In this document: positions 20,829 to 34,245 of the stretch, piece by piece
Position numbering within the stretch: position 1 is the first letter of the stretch
Layout: every line of letters starts with the position of its first letter
DNA from: Helianthus annuus
Taxonomy: Eukaryota; Streptophyta; Magnoliopsida; Asterales; Asteraceae
Assembly: GCF_002127325.2 (NCBI RefSeq)
Contig: NC_035435.2
Span: forward strand, 114,139,235 to 114,203,234
Direction of reading: 5' to 3'
Length of the DNA: 64,000 bases
The notes under the pieces: generated by a model
Database searches by the model: none
What the model saw: only the letters and a program-made list of their open reading frames with translations
Told to the model about the DNA's origin: nothing
Position numbers and translations under genes: made by a program

Positions 20829-23800
20829 TGTAACACCTCAAAAATTCATGTCCAGTATTATATCGACACGTGTCATGGACTTAAAACGTGTAAAGGATTG
20901 ATTTAGAGTGACTAAAGTTGACAAACAAGAAATCTATGTGCGTAAAAGGATTCAAAGTGTCAACAATGAATAAATATATCTTTCAATAACCCTACATGAT
21001 GTTAATACCCTTAAACGAATAAATCATGGATCATACGAAGCTAATTGTGAAAGAAAGTGAGAAATTACAAACTACAAGGGTTAAAAGTGTCAACATGTTT
21101 AAAGTATACCTCTGAATGACCTTCTAGCAAACCCAAAGCTTTGTAATGATTAATTATGCTCACTAGAATGTGTGATAAAATTTCACAAGGTTTCGATTAA
21201 GTATGAGAAAGTTATGACAGAATTCGTATACGAGGGGTTAAAAGCGTCAAACTGCAAAAGTATGTCAATTCGTAGGGTATCGGACCTTCCGGAATATGAC
21301 CATGAGTTTAACATACTCTATTTAACCTTTATATAGCTTATATATAGGCTTAGAGGTGTTTGGTGCGCAAAAATAAACTTTTACGTCATGCAGGGACTAA
21401 AAGTGTCAAAAAGTGCACAAGTTTGCATTTTCGTGCATATCTTGTATTCTGAATATATCCGGACACCCAAAAATTTATGTAACCACTAAAATATTTTATT
21501 TTAGTGTTTGGCTTGATAAAATTCCATTCGTCGCGTAATTTGGATCGTTTTTCGCGTCCGTCCGTGTTTCTTCGTAATTAGCCGAACAACGTGACCATAC
21601 GACCAAACGAACCGACATCCGACATGTTATTGGGCATGTTTCATGTTCCCCATGCTTAGGCATCATTGTAGAGCCTTAAAAATGGTTTAACGGGCCTTAG
21701 ATGTGTCGGAAATGGCATTTGGAGGTGCAGGGGCCAAAATTGCTAACTTTTGAAACTTGCTGTGTGTAGGCCTGGTCCTTACGAACCGTATGACTTGACC
21801 CTTACGGTCCGTAAGCTGTTGCCAGTAACAGAAAACCAAAAACCAGCTGTGGTTTTGCTTCTTGTCTCACATATTTGATTCAAGGGGCCTTTGATGGTTT
21901 TCTAAATTAGGGGGCATACTTGTAGGGCTGAGATTGAAGCACGGTTATCGATGAACGATCCAAACGGCACTCAAAAATCTATAAATACCCCCTTGTTCAT
22001 GACATTTCTTTCTTTTTCACTTTCTATCTTGCTCTAACTCTCAAATCTGAGGAGCCTGATCAAGGGAACCTCCTTTTGAGTGATTTTCTGCCCTTAAACC
22101 TTTTGTAAGTAATCCCTTCATGCTTAGTTTAATTATTTAGCATTTTAAACCGAAAAGTCAAGCGTTTTCGATAAACGCTTTGACTTTTAAACGGTTAAAC
22201 CATGGTTCGCAATGAACATGGCTACGTGACCGTAATTAGGTAGGTGTTAAACCCTCAAAAAGGCACCTCCTAATTACCACGTTTACATAGTTAATTGTCG
22301 GGTCAAACTAATTAAAATAAAAGTCAAACGAGTTGGTTTTTAAATAAAATTAATAACTAATAATGAAAAAGCTATAAAACCAGTTTTGTCACTTTAATAA
22401 CTTGGTAAATATTAGTTGAACATGTGTAAGCATGTTCAACCCGACAATTCTAAGTATAGGCTCGGTTCACAACCGGGTCGCAAAGTTTGACCTTTGCTTT
22501 GACTTTCAGTTCTGACCCGAATTAGCTTGAGTTTATTTATGCCTTAGGGTCCCTTGTGACCATGTTATATGTTAGTATAACCTCCTAAAGTTATACTACT
22601 TGGTCCTTTAGAATTAAAGTTCATTGCATGATTCCATAATGCCTAAATGTTGACCATAATGCCCTTTTGATGTTAAAACAAGATTTTTGAAGATGTGAAA
22701 GGACTAAAACCTTTATTACTAATTTATAAACATGTCCATAAAATTTCACATCAGTTTGAGGTCTAGATTAGGAATTATGCTCATTAGCGTAATTAAGAAG
22801 CTTTTTAGTAAATAAACCGCATAATTAGCATATAGCCTATCTAACCCAATTTTTGATACCAAACTTTTTACCCACTGATGTAGTATAATATTTTAGGATT
22901 TTTGGAGATTTTTATTTATTTTTAGGCTGAGCATAACCTAGAGTTCTAAGATTAATTCGGTAATTGCCGGTTTTGCCCTTTTGGGCTATAAAATGAGTTT
23001 TACAAATCCTTTTGGTACCAAACCTTTTTCTACTGGTTTAATATGATAAATAAATTATTTTGAGCCTTCTGGAATTATAAAAATATCAGCTTTCCTTTAA
23101 AAACCCGGAAATGGCTCCAAATCGCCTTTTTAAGCATTTTTAACGCATAATATGTAATAAAACTATTTTAAACATATAAGGTTTGATGCTTACTGATATT
23201 TTCAATAAATTTTTATATTTTTACAGTAAGCAAAAGTTTTAAACTCAGATTTCCAGTTTTGACCTTTTAGGCTTATGTGAAATTACCAAAATGCCCCTAC
23301 GGTGCATAATATGGTTATAATTAATAAATTTCACATATATATGATACCCTACTGTTATGACTTATAAAATTAAGTATATTTACTGATTTAATCAGACCTA
23401 TAACTCAGATTACTATTTAACCTCTTTTATAACCTTTAAAATAACCAAAATACCCCTACGGGGCATAAATTGGTTTTTAAACTCGTTTTGGGCATAATGG
23501 AAGATATCCTACTGATATCACAACATATCAAAGGCATATCAACTTATGGAACATGTTCATGACTCTTTTGGTTACCCGTTACGCACTTTTCGCGTTCAGA
23601 TCGGCGTATGTAACTAGGTTGCATATATTAGCCGAAACTGGTCAAACCATATTGTTTTTGTCTCAAAATTCAGAATGTGTTTAAGTTACCCATATTAAAC
23701 AAGCATACAAGCTTGTCGGGTCAAAACCACATTCTAAACCGGTCTTCACTTTATCATGCGTTTGAACTGTGTCTTCCTTTTGAAAACTAACCGGTCTAAG

Positions 23801-24730
23801 TCTAAGCTTAATTAAAGACCCGTTAGGATTCTAATAGGTTATTAAAAACCTTCATTCCAGATTAGGAGCCCAGTAAAAGATACGTGCACTTGCTGTATTT
23901 GATTTATACTTTGCTCAGGTAAATACCCTTAACTTATTTTCCCTATACGGGCTTGGGATACGGTACTATAAAAGTACCGCTTGGTCGGGTGTGTGTAGTC
24001 ATTTAAATCGGATTGTGATTAATGTATTTGCATGACCCGTTTGATATGTATTATTTGGTGTATGGCCTTTGGGGGTTAAATGACCATGTCCCGGATATCC
24101 TAGGCATCATTCAAAGAAATGGCCACGACCTAAGCACGGGGTGTAGGCGTACACCTAACAGATGCATTATGTAAAAACTGGTATCCCACTTTAAGGAATC
24201 GACCTTGTGGGCATTATACCTGTGGCGTGTCAGTTAACTTAAGTCCGGCCTTACAAACCGGCCCTAATGGACGACAAATGAGTAAAACTGTATACAAGAT
24301 TATTTTGAATAATTGTCCCAAGTTATAAAAATATTTTTGCCGAAGCGCATTCAAATCAATTTTCAAACTCTTTTCAAAATGAGTCGGTTAAGTTGTATTT
24401 ACCAGTGTAAACTGACGTATTTTCCAAAACGGCTAAGTGCAGGTACTAGACGAAATAGGCTGGCTACTCCAGGCATCATTACTCAAGTCTCGCAAGCTTT
24501 AGATGTCAAAGTCTGTTGAACAGTTTTCCTTTTTATTTTGATCCGCCTGTGGATCTGTTTCGACTGTTTTGTGATACTTAAACATTACAATTTATTCAGT
24601 TGAAATAAATCTATCTTTTGCTTCCGCTGTGCATTTAAATATTTGTGTGTTTGACAATGACGATATCAACTACGTCACTATACCCCCACCGGGCCCATCG
24701 GTGATACGTGGAAAAATTAGGGGTGTGACA
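20829..24730 (+). mobile_element. Solo LTR of a Gypsy (probably Tekay-type) retrotransposon, 3,902 bp
   Basis: It starts TGTAACACC and ends GGTGTGACA (imperfect inverted ends). It is flanked by a perfect 5-bp target duplication CGGCT at 20824-20828 and 24731-24735. It contains no gag or pol. A TATA box with surrounding pyrimidine-rich sequence lies at 21980, as in the LTR of the Gypsy element at 48184. Its length and ends resemble that element's LTR but the sequence is clearly a different family. It arose by recombination between the two LTRs of a full element. Which strand is sense is inferred from the TATA box. Confidence 0.9.
21980..21987 (+). promoter_or_regulatory. TATA box of the solo LTR
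   Basis: TATAAATA lies 1.15 kb into the LTR, followed by a CT-rich stretch. The same arrangement is present at 49033 in the intact Gypsy LTR. Confidence 0.55.
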
Positions 24731-24918
24731 CGGCTACAGGCCCAAGTGAAGGAGCCCAGTTGCAAGGTGGCTACAAGCCCAAGTGAAGGAGCCGCCGAGA
24801 CAGGAGATGAGCACAAAACACCAAACCTCACAATAAACAAAAGGAAACAAATGAGAAAGAACAAAATATAAAAGCAGGAGAAAATATATAAAACCAGGCA
24901 CATTTATACTGAAATATA

Positions 24919-26774
24919 TTAGCATTTTAACACCCCCCCCCAGTTTAAATGTGCAAATAAATTACAGAGCCCTAATGACGTACACATTTCAGCATGGTTT
25001 TTCGGGAGTAAGCCTTTGGTAAATATGTCAGCGAGCTGATATTTGGTCTTGACGCCTTGAGTTTTGATGAGACCAGATGCAATTTTCTCCCTTAGGAAGA
25101 ATAAATCAACTTCAAAGTGCTTTGTTCTGTCGTGAAAGACAGGGTTGGCAGCAATAGACAGTGCTGCAGTGTTATCGCATTTCAACACAAACAGAATATT
25201 TAAATCCACATGAAGTTCTCTTAAAATATTCAGAAGCCACAAAACTTCACACGTGACACTGCACATTGACTTGTATTCGGCCTCAGCAGATGACCGAGAA
25301 ACAACACTTTGTTTTTTGCTCTTCCATGAAACCAAGGATCCACCAAGAAATATGCAGAAACTAGTTACAGACCTTCGGCTGTCCACACACTTAGCCCAGT
25401 CAGAATCTGCAAAGGCGGTTAACTGAAAGGTGTTGCCTTTTGAAAACATGATCCCATTCCCAGGTGCACCTTTTAGGTACCTTAAAACTTTGAACGCAAT
25501 TTGAGTATGAGCCTCAGTAGGCTTATGCATAAATTGTGACAAATAGTGAACAAAATAAGCAATATCAGGCCTAGTGTGTGATAGGTAAATAAGTTTACCT
25601 ATCAGTTTTTGATACTGTGTGACATCAACAGGTTTTGGGTTATTTAGGGTCAGATTGGTCAAAACATGATTTTGATCAATGGGACAGCTATTGGGCTTAC
25701 TTCCACTCATCCCATACTCGTTTAACAAATCCATACAATACTTCTTTGGGAGAGACAGACTCCGTTACTTGATTTGATTACTTCTATCCCAAGAAAGTAT
25801 TTTAGTAAACCTAAATCTTTGATTAAGAATTCATTTTTCAAGAGATTTTTGATTTTGGTTATCTCCTGTTCACAGTTCCCTGTTAACACAATATCATCAA
25901 CATAAACCAAGAGAACAATAAAGACAGTTTTTTCAGACTTAATAAACATGGAGTGGTCACATTTAGATTGTATAAACCCAATTTTGATTAATGTTTGAAC
26001 AAGCCGCTCATTCCACATGTGTGGGGCTTGTTTTAACCCGTATAACGACTTGTTTAACTTACAGACTTTATTTTGTTGATTAATATTTAACCCATCAGGA
26101 AGAGTCATATAGACATCTTCCTTAAGATTCCCATAAAGAAAAGCATTGTTAACGTCTAGTTGATATAGGGGCCAGTTGTTTTGAACAGATAGACTAACAA
26201 CACACCGAACAGTAACCATTTTGACAACGGGGGAGAAAGTTTCCTCAAAGTCAATCCCCTCACGTTGGTTAAACCCCTTGGCAACAAGCTTAGCTTTAAA
26301 TCTATCTATTTCACCTGTTGACTTATACTTAACTTTGAACACCCATTTACATCCAATGGGCTTAATGCCACTAGGGATATCTACAATGTCCCAGGTATTG
26401 TTTTTATATAGGGCAGACAATTCTTCATTCATAGCATCAACCCACCTTTGATCTTTTAGGGCTTCCTTATAGGTGTGAGGTTCACTAATTTTATTTATAT
26501 TAGCAGCAAAGCATATATTCTCACTAGGTAGGTTGGAATAGTTAACTACTTTATCATAACTATATTTGGCATTGCCAACAATAAAGTCATCAAATCTTTT
26601 AGGGGCTGTCGAGGATCTAGAAGATGTTCTAGTGGGAATGATACCCTCAGGAAGGTTTGACTCATCATTTACACTACTAGACTCTGCCCTCACAGGACCA
26701 GTTGCAATTCCTAAGGACACATTACCCTCAGATATGTCATCATTCCCTGATGATTGCTGAGTATTACTATCCAC
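24919..26774 (-). pseudogene. Copia pol fragment: reverse transcriptase and RNase H, frameshifted
   Basis: Two overlapping frames (26774-25722 and 25734-24919) read as the C-terminal part of a Copia polyprotein. The first has the RT start (NNTWDIVDIP, GCKWVFKVK), QLDVNNAFLYG, the catalytic YVDDIVLTG and YFLGIEV. The second has LIYLSHTRPDIAY and the RNase H part (FADSDWAKC, SRSSAEAEY, CDNTAALSIA, HFEVDLFFLREK), ending with a stop 14 bases inside the 3' LTR. A 1-nt deletion at about 25730-25750 separates them. Gag, protease and integrase are absent, so this copy cannot be functional. Confidence 0.92.
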
Positions 26775-26790
26775 AGGTACGTGGTTCAGC

Positions 26791-27003
26791 TTCGCGATTC
26801 GCTAGAGTGGATGTATTCAGGGTACGGAGGAGGGTAGGTTCAATTTGGAAATGAATTTGGTAACAAACGCTGTAAGATCGAAAACCGAGGAACCAAAATT
26901 CCAAAGCCGAATAAGAGCAAAGGCAATTGTAGTATGCATGGCTTTACATTGGAAAAATGCATAGTCCTTCACATCAAATGCTGATGAATTATCTGTGAAT
27001 AGG
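26791..27003. other. Short stretch of unknown origin between the truncated Copia and the ADH pseudogene
   Basis: No gene was recognised. It may hold the 5' end of the Helitron whose 3' end is at 27941, but I found no clear TC start. Confidence 0.3.
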
Positions 27004-27649
<646 letters not shown>

Positions 27650-27911
27650 ATAGTTTCAAAGAGGGAGCAGTAACTGTCCGCATTCTTTGTGTTTTGTTTC
27701 TCATTATCGTTGTTAGCTGTCTTAATCTTGATTGTAACCCATCAAAGATTTTGAGTTTGAATCATCAATAGAAATTGATAGTCTATTGAATCAACAATAG
27801 ATGATATATTATAATCTGTTTTTTATAAAGATGTGTAACTAAACGCGAATAATTTAAATGATATATTATAATCTATTTTTTAGTATTTGATTTCATTTGT
27901 TATTAAACATA

Positions 27912-27941
27912 CTCGTGTGTTCACACGGGTGTTACAACTAG
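27912..27941 (+). mobile_element. Helitron 3' terminus (hairpin plus CTAG) downstream of the ADH pseudogene
   Basis: CTCGTGTG and CACACGGG (27912-27929) form an 8-bp stem with a two-base loop. After eight bases comes CTAG (27938-27941), followed by T. This matches the rolling-circle transposon 3' end: hairpin, about 10 nt, CTRR, insertion before T. It implies a plus-strand, non-autonomous Helitron that ends here and carries the ADH fragment. The 5' end was not found. Confidence 0.65.
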
Positions 27942-28118
27942 TAATAGCTTAAAACTCATCAACGTAAGCTGACTTGCTTAAGTCTGTATTTCAGAGAGGT
28001 GTAATGCCTCATCTAGTTAGCAAGGGTAAGGGCCATGTGTTTCAAGTGGCATTCAATAGGCTTTAACGTTTTCTAGTTGGCTTGGTATATAATGAAATAT
28101 AACCATTGGACTAAGTTT

Positions 28119-28225
28119 CCTTCAAGACTTCCACCATGTTCTTTCAAGACTTCCACCATGTTCATTACTAGCTTATAACCGTTGGACTAAGTTTCCTTCA
28201 AGACTTCCACCATGTTCATTACTTT
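28119..28225. repeat. Three copies of a 21-bp unit in a local tandem duplication
   Basis: TTCAAGACTTCCACCATGTT occurs three times; the outer copies lie in a longer duplicated unit with GTTGGACTAAGTTTCC. The rest of 27942-28400 is non-coding. Confidence 0.8.
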
Positions 28226-28405
28226 TGGATATGGGTTTCTTTCATAATTCCAATAAATACATTTGACTAGGTTCGCGTGTGACATCGTGCCCTCTCGAAT
28301 GGGTGTTGGACCTCACTGATTCAAAAGGGTGCCTTGTGACCAATAAAAACAAAGTTCTAGAAGAAAGCTTTCTAAATCTCTCAGGTTCTGTGAAAAAATT
28401 ACTTG

Positions 28406-28570
28406 TATTAAAGTATAATTAAGAGAATATGTCATTTTTTTATAGTTATTTTGTTTCCTATTCTTTTGGTCAAATCTCCTTTGATTATGGAGTAATTTAT
28501 GTATCAATGTTATTATATAAAGCAATGTAATACCTCAATATACGTGTGGTGGATTTTGCCATATCTCACA
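28406..28570 (+). repeat. 5' LTR of the plus-strand Copia
   Basis: 165 bp, starting TATTAAAGTATAATT and ending ATATCTCACA. It differs from the 3' LTR at two positions that I can see (a T/G in the T-run and a G/A near the end). Confidence 0.95.
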
Positions 28571-28580
28571 TGGTATCAGC
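28571..28580 (+). other. Primer-binding site of the Copia (initiator tRNA-Met)
   Basis: TGGTATCAG directly follows the 5' LTR and is complementary to the 3' end of initiator tRNA-Met, the usual primer for plant Copia elements. Confidence 0.85.
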
Positions 28581-28637
28581 CAAATAATCACGATCCCATT
28601 TTCTTCCTAACCCTATTCTTCCTTCTTCTTCTTTTCA

Positions 28638-31600
28638 ATGGCAGATTCCTCTTCTTCCTCTTCTGAATCGCTATCTATGAGCACCATCTTACACCTTGTC
28701 ACTCTCAAACTAACCCCTTCAAACTACCTGGTTTGGAAGAATCACATGCTTCCAATCTTTGCATTCCAGAATCTGCTTGGTCACATCGATGGCACCTCCC
28801 TCAAGCCGTCATCCACCGTCACCGTCGATAGCAAGACGGTTCCGAATCCAGCCGCTTCTCTCTGGGCGGCTCAAGACCAGAAAGCTGTTATAATTTTGAA
28901 TGCCTCTTTAACCAAAGAAGTTGCTTCGGAGGTTCTCGGCATCTCCGGTGCATGTCAAATCTGGCTTGCACTCGAATCGGCTTTCAGTAATTCTTCTACT
29001 GAGCGTATGTATTCTCTCCGTGACACTCTTCGTCAACTCACGAAAGGTACTTCTTCGGTTACCGATTACAGTCGAAAATTTAAATCATTTTGTGACCAGT
29101 TAGCTGCGATTGGACAACCCGTTCTCGAGCTTGACAAGTTCCACTGGTTCCTTTGTGGACTTGGACCAGCCTTTGAGAATTTTTCCGTTGCTATACGAAC
29201 CACTAAACCAGCCCCGCTATGTCGTGACCTTGTTACTCAAGCCGAAAGTCACGAGATTTTTATGCAATCTATTCATGGGAGTTCCAACCCACCAGCGGCT
29301 TTCACAGCTCAGCATCAGTCAAATAATTACCGCGGGAACACTTCTCGTGGTCGGTCAAATAATTACCGAGGGAACTCTTATCGTGGAGGGCAAAGTAATG
29401 GCCGTGGTCGTTCTTATGAAAAGAGGCTTCCTCATTGTCAAATTTGCAAAACTCATGGCCACTCTGCTACTGCTTGTCCTGATCTACACAAGTTTGCTAG
29501 GCAACACTCTCCTTCTGATGAGTCCTTGGCAAAGGCCTTTCACGCCCAATGTCATGTTACTAATAACACACCAGATTGGAATGCTGACTCGGGTGCAACT
29601 GTGCACATGACTCCAGATTTTGATTCTCTTCACCAATCTGCTCCTTATCAAGGTAATACAAGTGTTATTTTTGGCAACGGTAAGACTCTTCCCGTTACTC
29701 ATACGGGTATGTCTGTTATTTCCGATCATATTAAATTACGAGAGGTTTTAGTCATTCCAAATCTGACAAAGAAGCTATTATCTGTCAGCAAATTAACATC
29801 TGATTATCCGGTTGATGTGCTTTTCTCTCAACCTTTCTTTCATATTCAGGATCGGATAACAAAAAGAGTGCTAGCTAAAGGAGTTTGTGAAAATGGCCTT
29901 TACGTGTTAAAAGAAGTTCCTCAAGCCTTGGTTGCTACAGTTTCGAGCCGGGCATCTTATGAACTTTGGCATGCCCGTTTAGGCCACGTTTGTTTTGACT
30001 ATATTTCTATTTTAAATAAGTTGGGGGCTTTATCTGTTACTTCGGTTTTGCCCAAACCAAACATTTGTGTTTCTTGTCAACTTGCAAAGGGTCAAAAACT
30101 TTCATTTGATGTTAATTTAAAAAGATCTTCACATCCGTTGGATCTTATACATTGCGATTTATGGGGACCATCACCTATTGGGTCTAAAGATGGTTATTTA
30201 TATTATGTTGTGTTTATTGATGATTATTCCAGGTTCACGTGGTTTTATCCACTAAAAACCAAAACAGGTTTCTATACGATATTGCCTATATTCATCAATC
30301 TTGTTCAAACACAATGTGCAAGGAAGATCAAGGTTTTTCAAAGTGATGGTGGCACAGAATTTGTCAATCACACGGTTCGGAAATTTTTTGAAGATAATGG
30401 CACTTTTCATCGTTTTTCGTGTCCATATATGCCCCAACAAAATGGGCGTTCGGAGCGAAAACATAGGCATATTGTTGAAACGGGTCTCGCCATGCTATTT
30501 AATGCCCATGTTCCGGCTCATTTTTGGGTAGAAGCTTTTACATCGGCAACCTATATTATTAATCGGCTCCTCACTTCATTATTAGATAACAAGTCGCCAT
30601 TTCAAGTTTTATTTGATCACAAACCGCAATATGCGAATTTTCATGTTTTCGGTTGCTAAGTTTTTCCATATTTGCGTGACTACTCAAAACACAAGCTTGC
30701 ATCGCGAAGTATTACGTGTATCTTTATTGGCTATAGCTCACAATACAAAGGGTATCGGTGTCTAGATCCAACCACTTCTCGTATCTACGTTACACGGCAC
30801 GCTCGGTTTAACGAAACGGCATTTCCATTTATGGGGGCGACTGATGTTTCTAGCATATCTAAGCTTGACATCATAACCTTTTTGGATGAATTTTCGGGTC
30901 CTTTAGCCAACAACTCAACCACCCCACCAACTGACCCATCACCACCAATTACTCAGACTTTTTTTCATATCAATCACCCTGATTCGATTCCCTTCAACCA
31001 TCTGGCCGAGCCTACCTCCTCTACCCATCACATGACCACTCGATCCAAATCCGGCATTTTTAAACCTAAACATATTGCTGATTTGGCATCGCTTACAACT
31101 CACCCTCTTCATATTGCATTAACCGCCATCACCAAACCACGTGGTTTCAAGACCGCGGCTAAGGACCCGAAATGGCTACAAGCTATGAATGAAGAGCTCA
31201 CTGCTTTGCATCACAATCACACTTGGACTTTGGTTCCACGACCACAATCCACGAATATTGTCGGATCTAAGTGGGTTTATCGTATAAAATACCATTCCGA
31301 TGGTTCTATTGAGCGCTACAAAGCGCGTTTGGTCGCACAAGGCTTTACTCAAATACCGGGTCTCGATTTCTCGCATACGTTCAGTCTAGTTGTGAAAGCC
31401 TCCACCGTTCACATCGTTCTTTCGCTTGCTGTTATAAACGGATGGAGGTTACATCAACTTGATGTCAAAAATGCCTTTCTAAATGGTCACTTGAACGAGA
31501 CCGTCTTTATGGAGCAACCACCGGGTTTCATTGATCCTAAGTTTCCTAATCATGTGTGTAAATTATCTAAGGCTTTGTACGGTCTAAAGCAGGTGCCACG

Positions 31601-32687
31601 CGCTTGGTTCCAGCGCTTGAGTTCGTTTCTCATATCCTACGGTTTTACTTGTAGCCGTGCCGATACTTCTTTATTTGTGTATCGTCGAGATGGTTACATC
31701 ATGTATTTATTAGTTTATGTGGATGATCTGATTTTAACGGGTAACAATGAATCCTTTATTGGAGCTTTCATCTCCCGACTCAACAGTGAGTTTGCTACCA
31801 AAGACCTAGGAGAGCTTAATTATTTCTTAGGACTTGAAGTTGCTTATACGGATTCCAGGATCTTTCTTACTCAGTCCAAATATGCAACGGATATTTTAAA
31901 GCGGGCTGCCTTATTTGACTCAAAACCGATTGCCACTCCTTTGGCACCACACGAGTCCTTTATCTCGGCTGGGGAGCCGTACTCTGATCCTACATTTTTT
32001 CGCTCACTGGTTGGTGCTTTGCAATATTTAACAATCACTCGACCCGATCTTTCCTATGCTGTTAATCAGGTATCACAGTTTTTACATGCTCCGACTATTG
32101 ACCATTTCAAATCGGTCAAACGCATTCTTCGTTATGTAAAAGGCACCCTTTCATTCGGTCTCACTTTTAGTCGGCTGCACAAATCGTCCTTGGTTGGATA
32201 CTCTGATGCTGATTGGGCCCGTTATCTTGAGACACGTCGATCCACTTATGGCTACTCAATATTCTTGGGTGGTAATTTAGTTTCTTGGAGTGCAAAGAAA
32301 CAACCCACTGTCTCTAGATCGAGTTGTGAGTCTGAATATCGGGCAATGGCAAATACAGCTGCTGAAATAGTTTGGATCACTCATTTACTACAGGAACTTA
32401 ATGCTTTACCACCGGATCGGCCTACTCTTTTATGTGATAATGAAAGCGCTCTTTTCATGACTCAAAATCCAGTTTCTCACAAGCGGGCTAAACACATTGA
32501 CTTGGATTATCATTTTATTCGAGAGCTGGTTACTTCGGGAAAATTGTATACGCGTTTCGTTCCTACCAATCTTCAGGTGGCTGACATCTTCACAAAAAGT
32601 CTTCCGCATGCACCGTTTGAAGCCTTTCGTACCATGCTACGTCTTGGTCCACCACCGTTTCGATTGAAGGGGGGTATTAAAGTATAA
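28638..32687 (+). pseudogene. Copia gag-pol polyprotein with one nonsense codon
   Basis: A single frame of about 1,349 codons from the ATG at 28638 is interrupted only by TAA at 30657-30659. Order: gag (LTPSNYLVWKNHMLPIF), a Gly/Arg/Asn-rich stretch and a CCHC zinc knuckle (CQICKTHGHSATAC), protease (NADSGATVHMT), integrase (LWHARLGH, then the catalytic core with DLIHCDLWGPSP, IDDYSRFTWFYPL and NGRSERKHRH), reverse transcriptase (LHQLDVKNAFLNG, YVDDLILTG) and RNase H (GYSDADWAR, SRSSCESEY, CDNESALFMTQNP, HIDLDYHFIRE). The stop lies between integrase and RT, so only gag, protease and integrase could be made from this copy. The frame ends 13 bases inside the 3' LTR. Confidence 0.93.
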
Positions 32688-32839
32688 TTAAGAGAATATG
32701 TCATTTTTGTATAGTTATTTTGTTTCCTATTCTTTTGGTCAAATCTCCTTTGATTATGGAGTAATTTATGTATCAATGTTATTATATAAAGCAATGTAAT
32801 ACCTCAATATACGTATGGTGGATTTTGCCATATCTCACA
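32675..32839 (+). repeat. 3' LTR of the plus-strand Copia
   Basis: 165 bp, preceded by the polypurine tract GAAGGGGGG and followed by the ACTTG target duplication. Confidence 0.95.
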
Positions 32840-32900
32840 ACTTGCAACTTGGTTGCTATGGAAACAAAGTTCCGGTAGAAAGAATTCCTTGTAACACTTA

Positions 32901-33650
32901 GGCTAGAGCGTACGATGATGGTCCTCAAAAGGAGGATGATCCGTCACGTAGGCGTCACGTCATAGTACTCCCAAGGATGGTCCATCCCACAAAACTAGAG
33001 GGTATGGAGGATGGTCCTAGATGATCCTACCCCACCACTTTTATGTTTTTTTTATTTTTTTAATCTTCTACTTTTTTTTAACATTTAACAAATAAACTAA
33101 CAAAATATTTTCATTAATATTAAAATCTATTACATAAACTTAAAAAAATATTATCGTTTAAACTCTATCCTTTTCACCTTTCTTCCCCAAACTCACCAAA
33201 ACTCTTTCACCCAACAACCCACCGCTGAACACTACCTCCACCACCATATCTCTGCCGAAATTCCACCATTTCCTCCCATTTTTTCACCTTTGTGATTGGT
33301 TTTCCTCACATAACAAAACCCACCAAGAAGAATTACCTTTCACTCGCTGATTCGGTTCGATTCGGGACCCACTATACACGAAAAATTTTCGGTTTTTCTT
33401 GCAAATTTCAAGTGACTCAGGTATGTTTTTCAAATTTCGGATTTTCTTTCAAAAATTTTTGGTTTTTCTTGCAAATTTGAATTTTTTTAAACGGTAACAT
33501 TATACATCGGTCCCCACAATTTTTTGGCATTTAGTGCCCGTCGCAAACGTCTTGTGCTTGCCGGAGAGGACGGGGACGTGGGGGGCGGGATGGTGTTGAT
33601 GGCGGCGCCGGACCTCGACGGTATGGGGACGTCCCCCATACCGCATAGCC
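32901..33650. mobile_element. Possible Tourist/Harbinger-type non-autonomous element, about 750 bp
   Basis: TTA trinucleotides flank both sides (32898-32900 and 33651-33653). The left end GGCTAGAGCGTACGATG and the reverse complement of the right end, GGCTATGCGGTATGGGG, are imperfect inverted repeats. The right end also contains a strong palindrome around 33620-33645. Inside are several GATGGTCC and GATGATCC repeats and no convincing ORF. A longer than usual MITE; the call is moderate because the inverted repeats are imperfect. Confidence 0.5.
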
Positions 33651-33717
33651 TTACTAGCTGATATTCTTTGGTTTCCTGCAAGAGTTAATTAAGGAATTTG
33701 CACACATAATAAATATG

Positions 33718-33805
33718 GGAAAAACCCCCTTGTGAGAATCGAACCCAGAACCTATTGGTCCAAAGTTTTATCTCACTCTCAAGATACCACTAAGCTATAA
33801 AACCA
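33718..33805 (-). mobile_element. SINE-like tRNA-derived sequence
   Basis: On the minus strand TAGCTTAGTGG (33788-33798) is a perfect pol III A box, and GGTTCGATTCT about 40 bases downstream is a good B box. A second B-box-like element on the plus strand (GAGTTCGAATCAC, about 33880) has no A box. No poly-A tail or target duplication was found. It could be an old SINE or a tRNA pseudogene. Confidence 0.4.
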
Positions 33806-34245
33806 TGAGTAGGAAAAACGATATTTAAACTTCTTTTAAGGAACCTGTAAAAATAAGTCAACGGAACCAATGTTTGTCAAAGGTCACGAGTTCGAATCAC
33901 GTTAGTCCCGTTTTTTTAATTCTAATAAACCAATAGCTACATTACTACTTAGGGATTTAATCAAACACAAAAAAACCAATAGCTACATTACTAGTTAGGG
34001 ATTTAATCAAACACAAAAACAAAATATTCACAACAACAAACACACGCAACATACAACCATTTCCATCCCCCTCCGATTCACAGCCCTTTGGTGACAGGTA
34101 ACTCATGGCCCTCCCCATCTCAGCCTACCCATTTGCAAAATGTTAATTTCAGATCTAAACACGTCAGTTTGTAGTGGTATAACTTTTAATTGTTATGTGT
34201 TTTATTATTTTGTACTTGAATATGAATTTAGAACTTGAATACTTA

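Larger units (their letters stand above)
20514..26790 (-). mobile_element. Copia LTR retrotransposon, 5'-truncated, its 3' LTR split by a solo LTR
   Basis: On the minus strand the pol C-terminal half (26774-24919) is followed by a polypurine tract (nine G, plus-strand C run 24933-24941) and a 3' LTR spanning 24932-20514 with TGTTA/TAACA ends. The LTR itself is about 512 bp once the inserted 3,902-bp solo LTR and its 5-bp duplication are removed. The 5' LTR, gag, protease and integrase are missing. Sequence to the right of about 26790 is unrelated, so the element was truncated there. Confidence 0.85.
28406..32839 (+). mobile_element. Copia LTR retrotransposon, nearly intact, 4,434 bp
   Basis: The 165-bp LTRs are at 28406-28570 and 32675-32839, flanked by the 5-bp target duplication ACTTG (28401-28405 and 32840-32844). 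The LTRs begin TATTAAAG rather than TG and end TCTCACA, a TA...CA pair of ends. The primer-binding site TGGTATCAG at 28571 matches initiator tRNA-Met. A polypurine tract lies just before the 3' LTR. I count two substitutions between the LTRs, so the insertion is fairly young. One long gag-pol frame is broken by a single stop. Confidence 0.95.
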
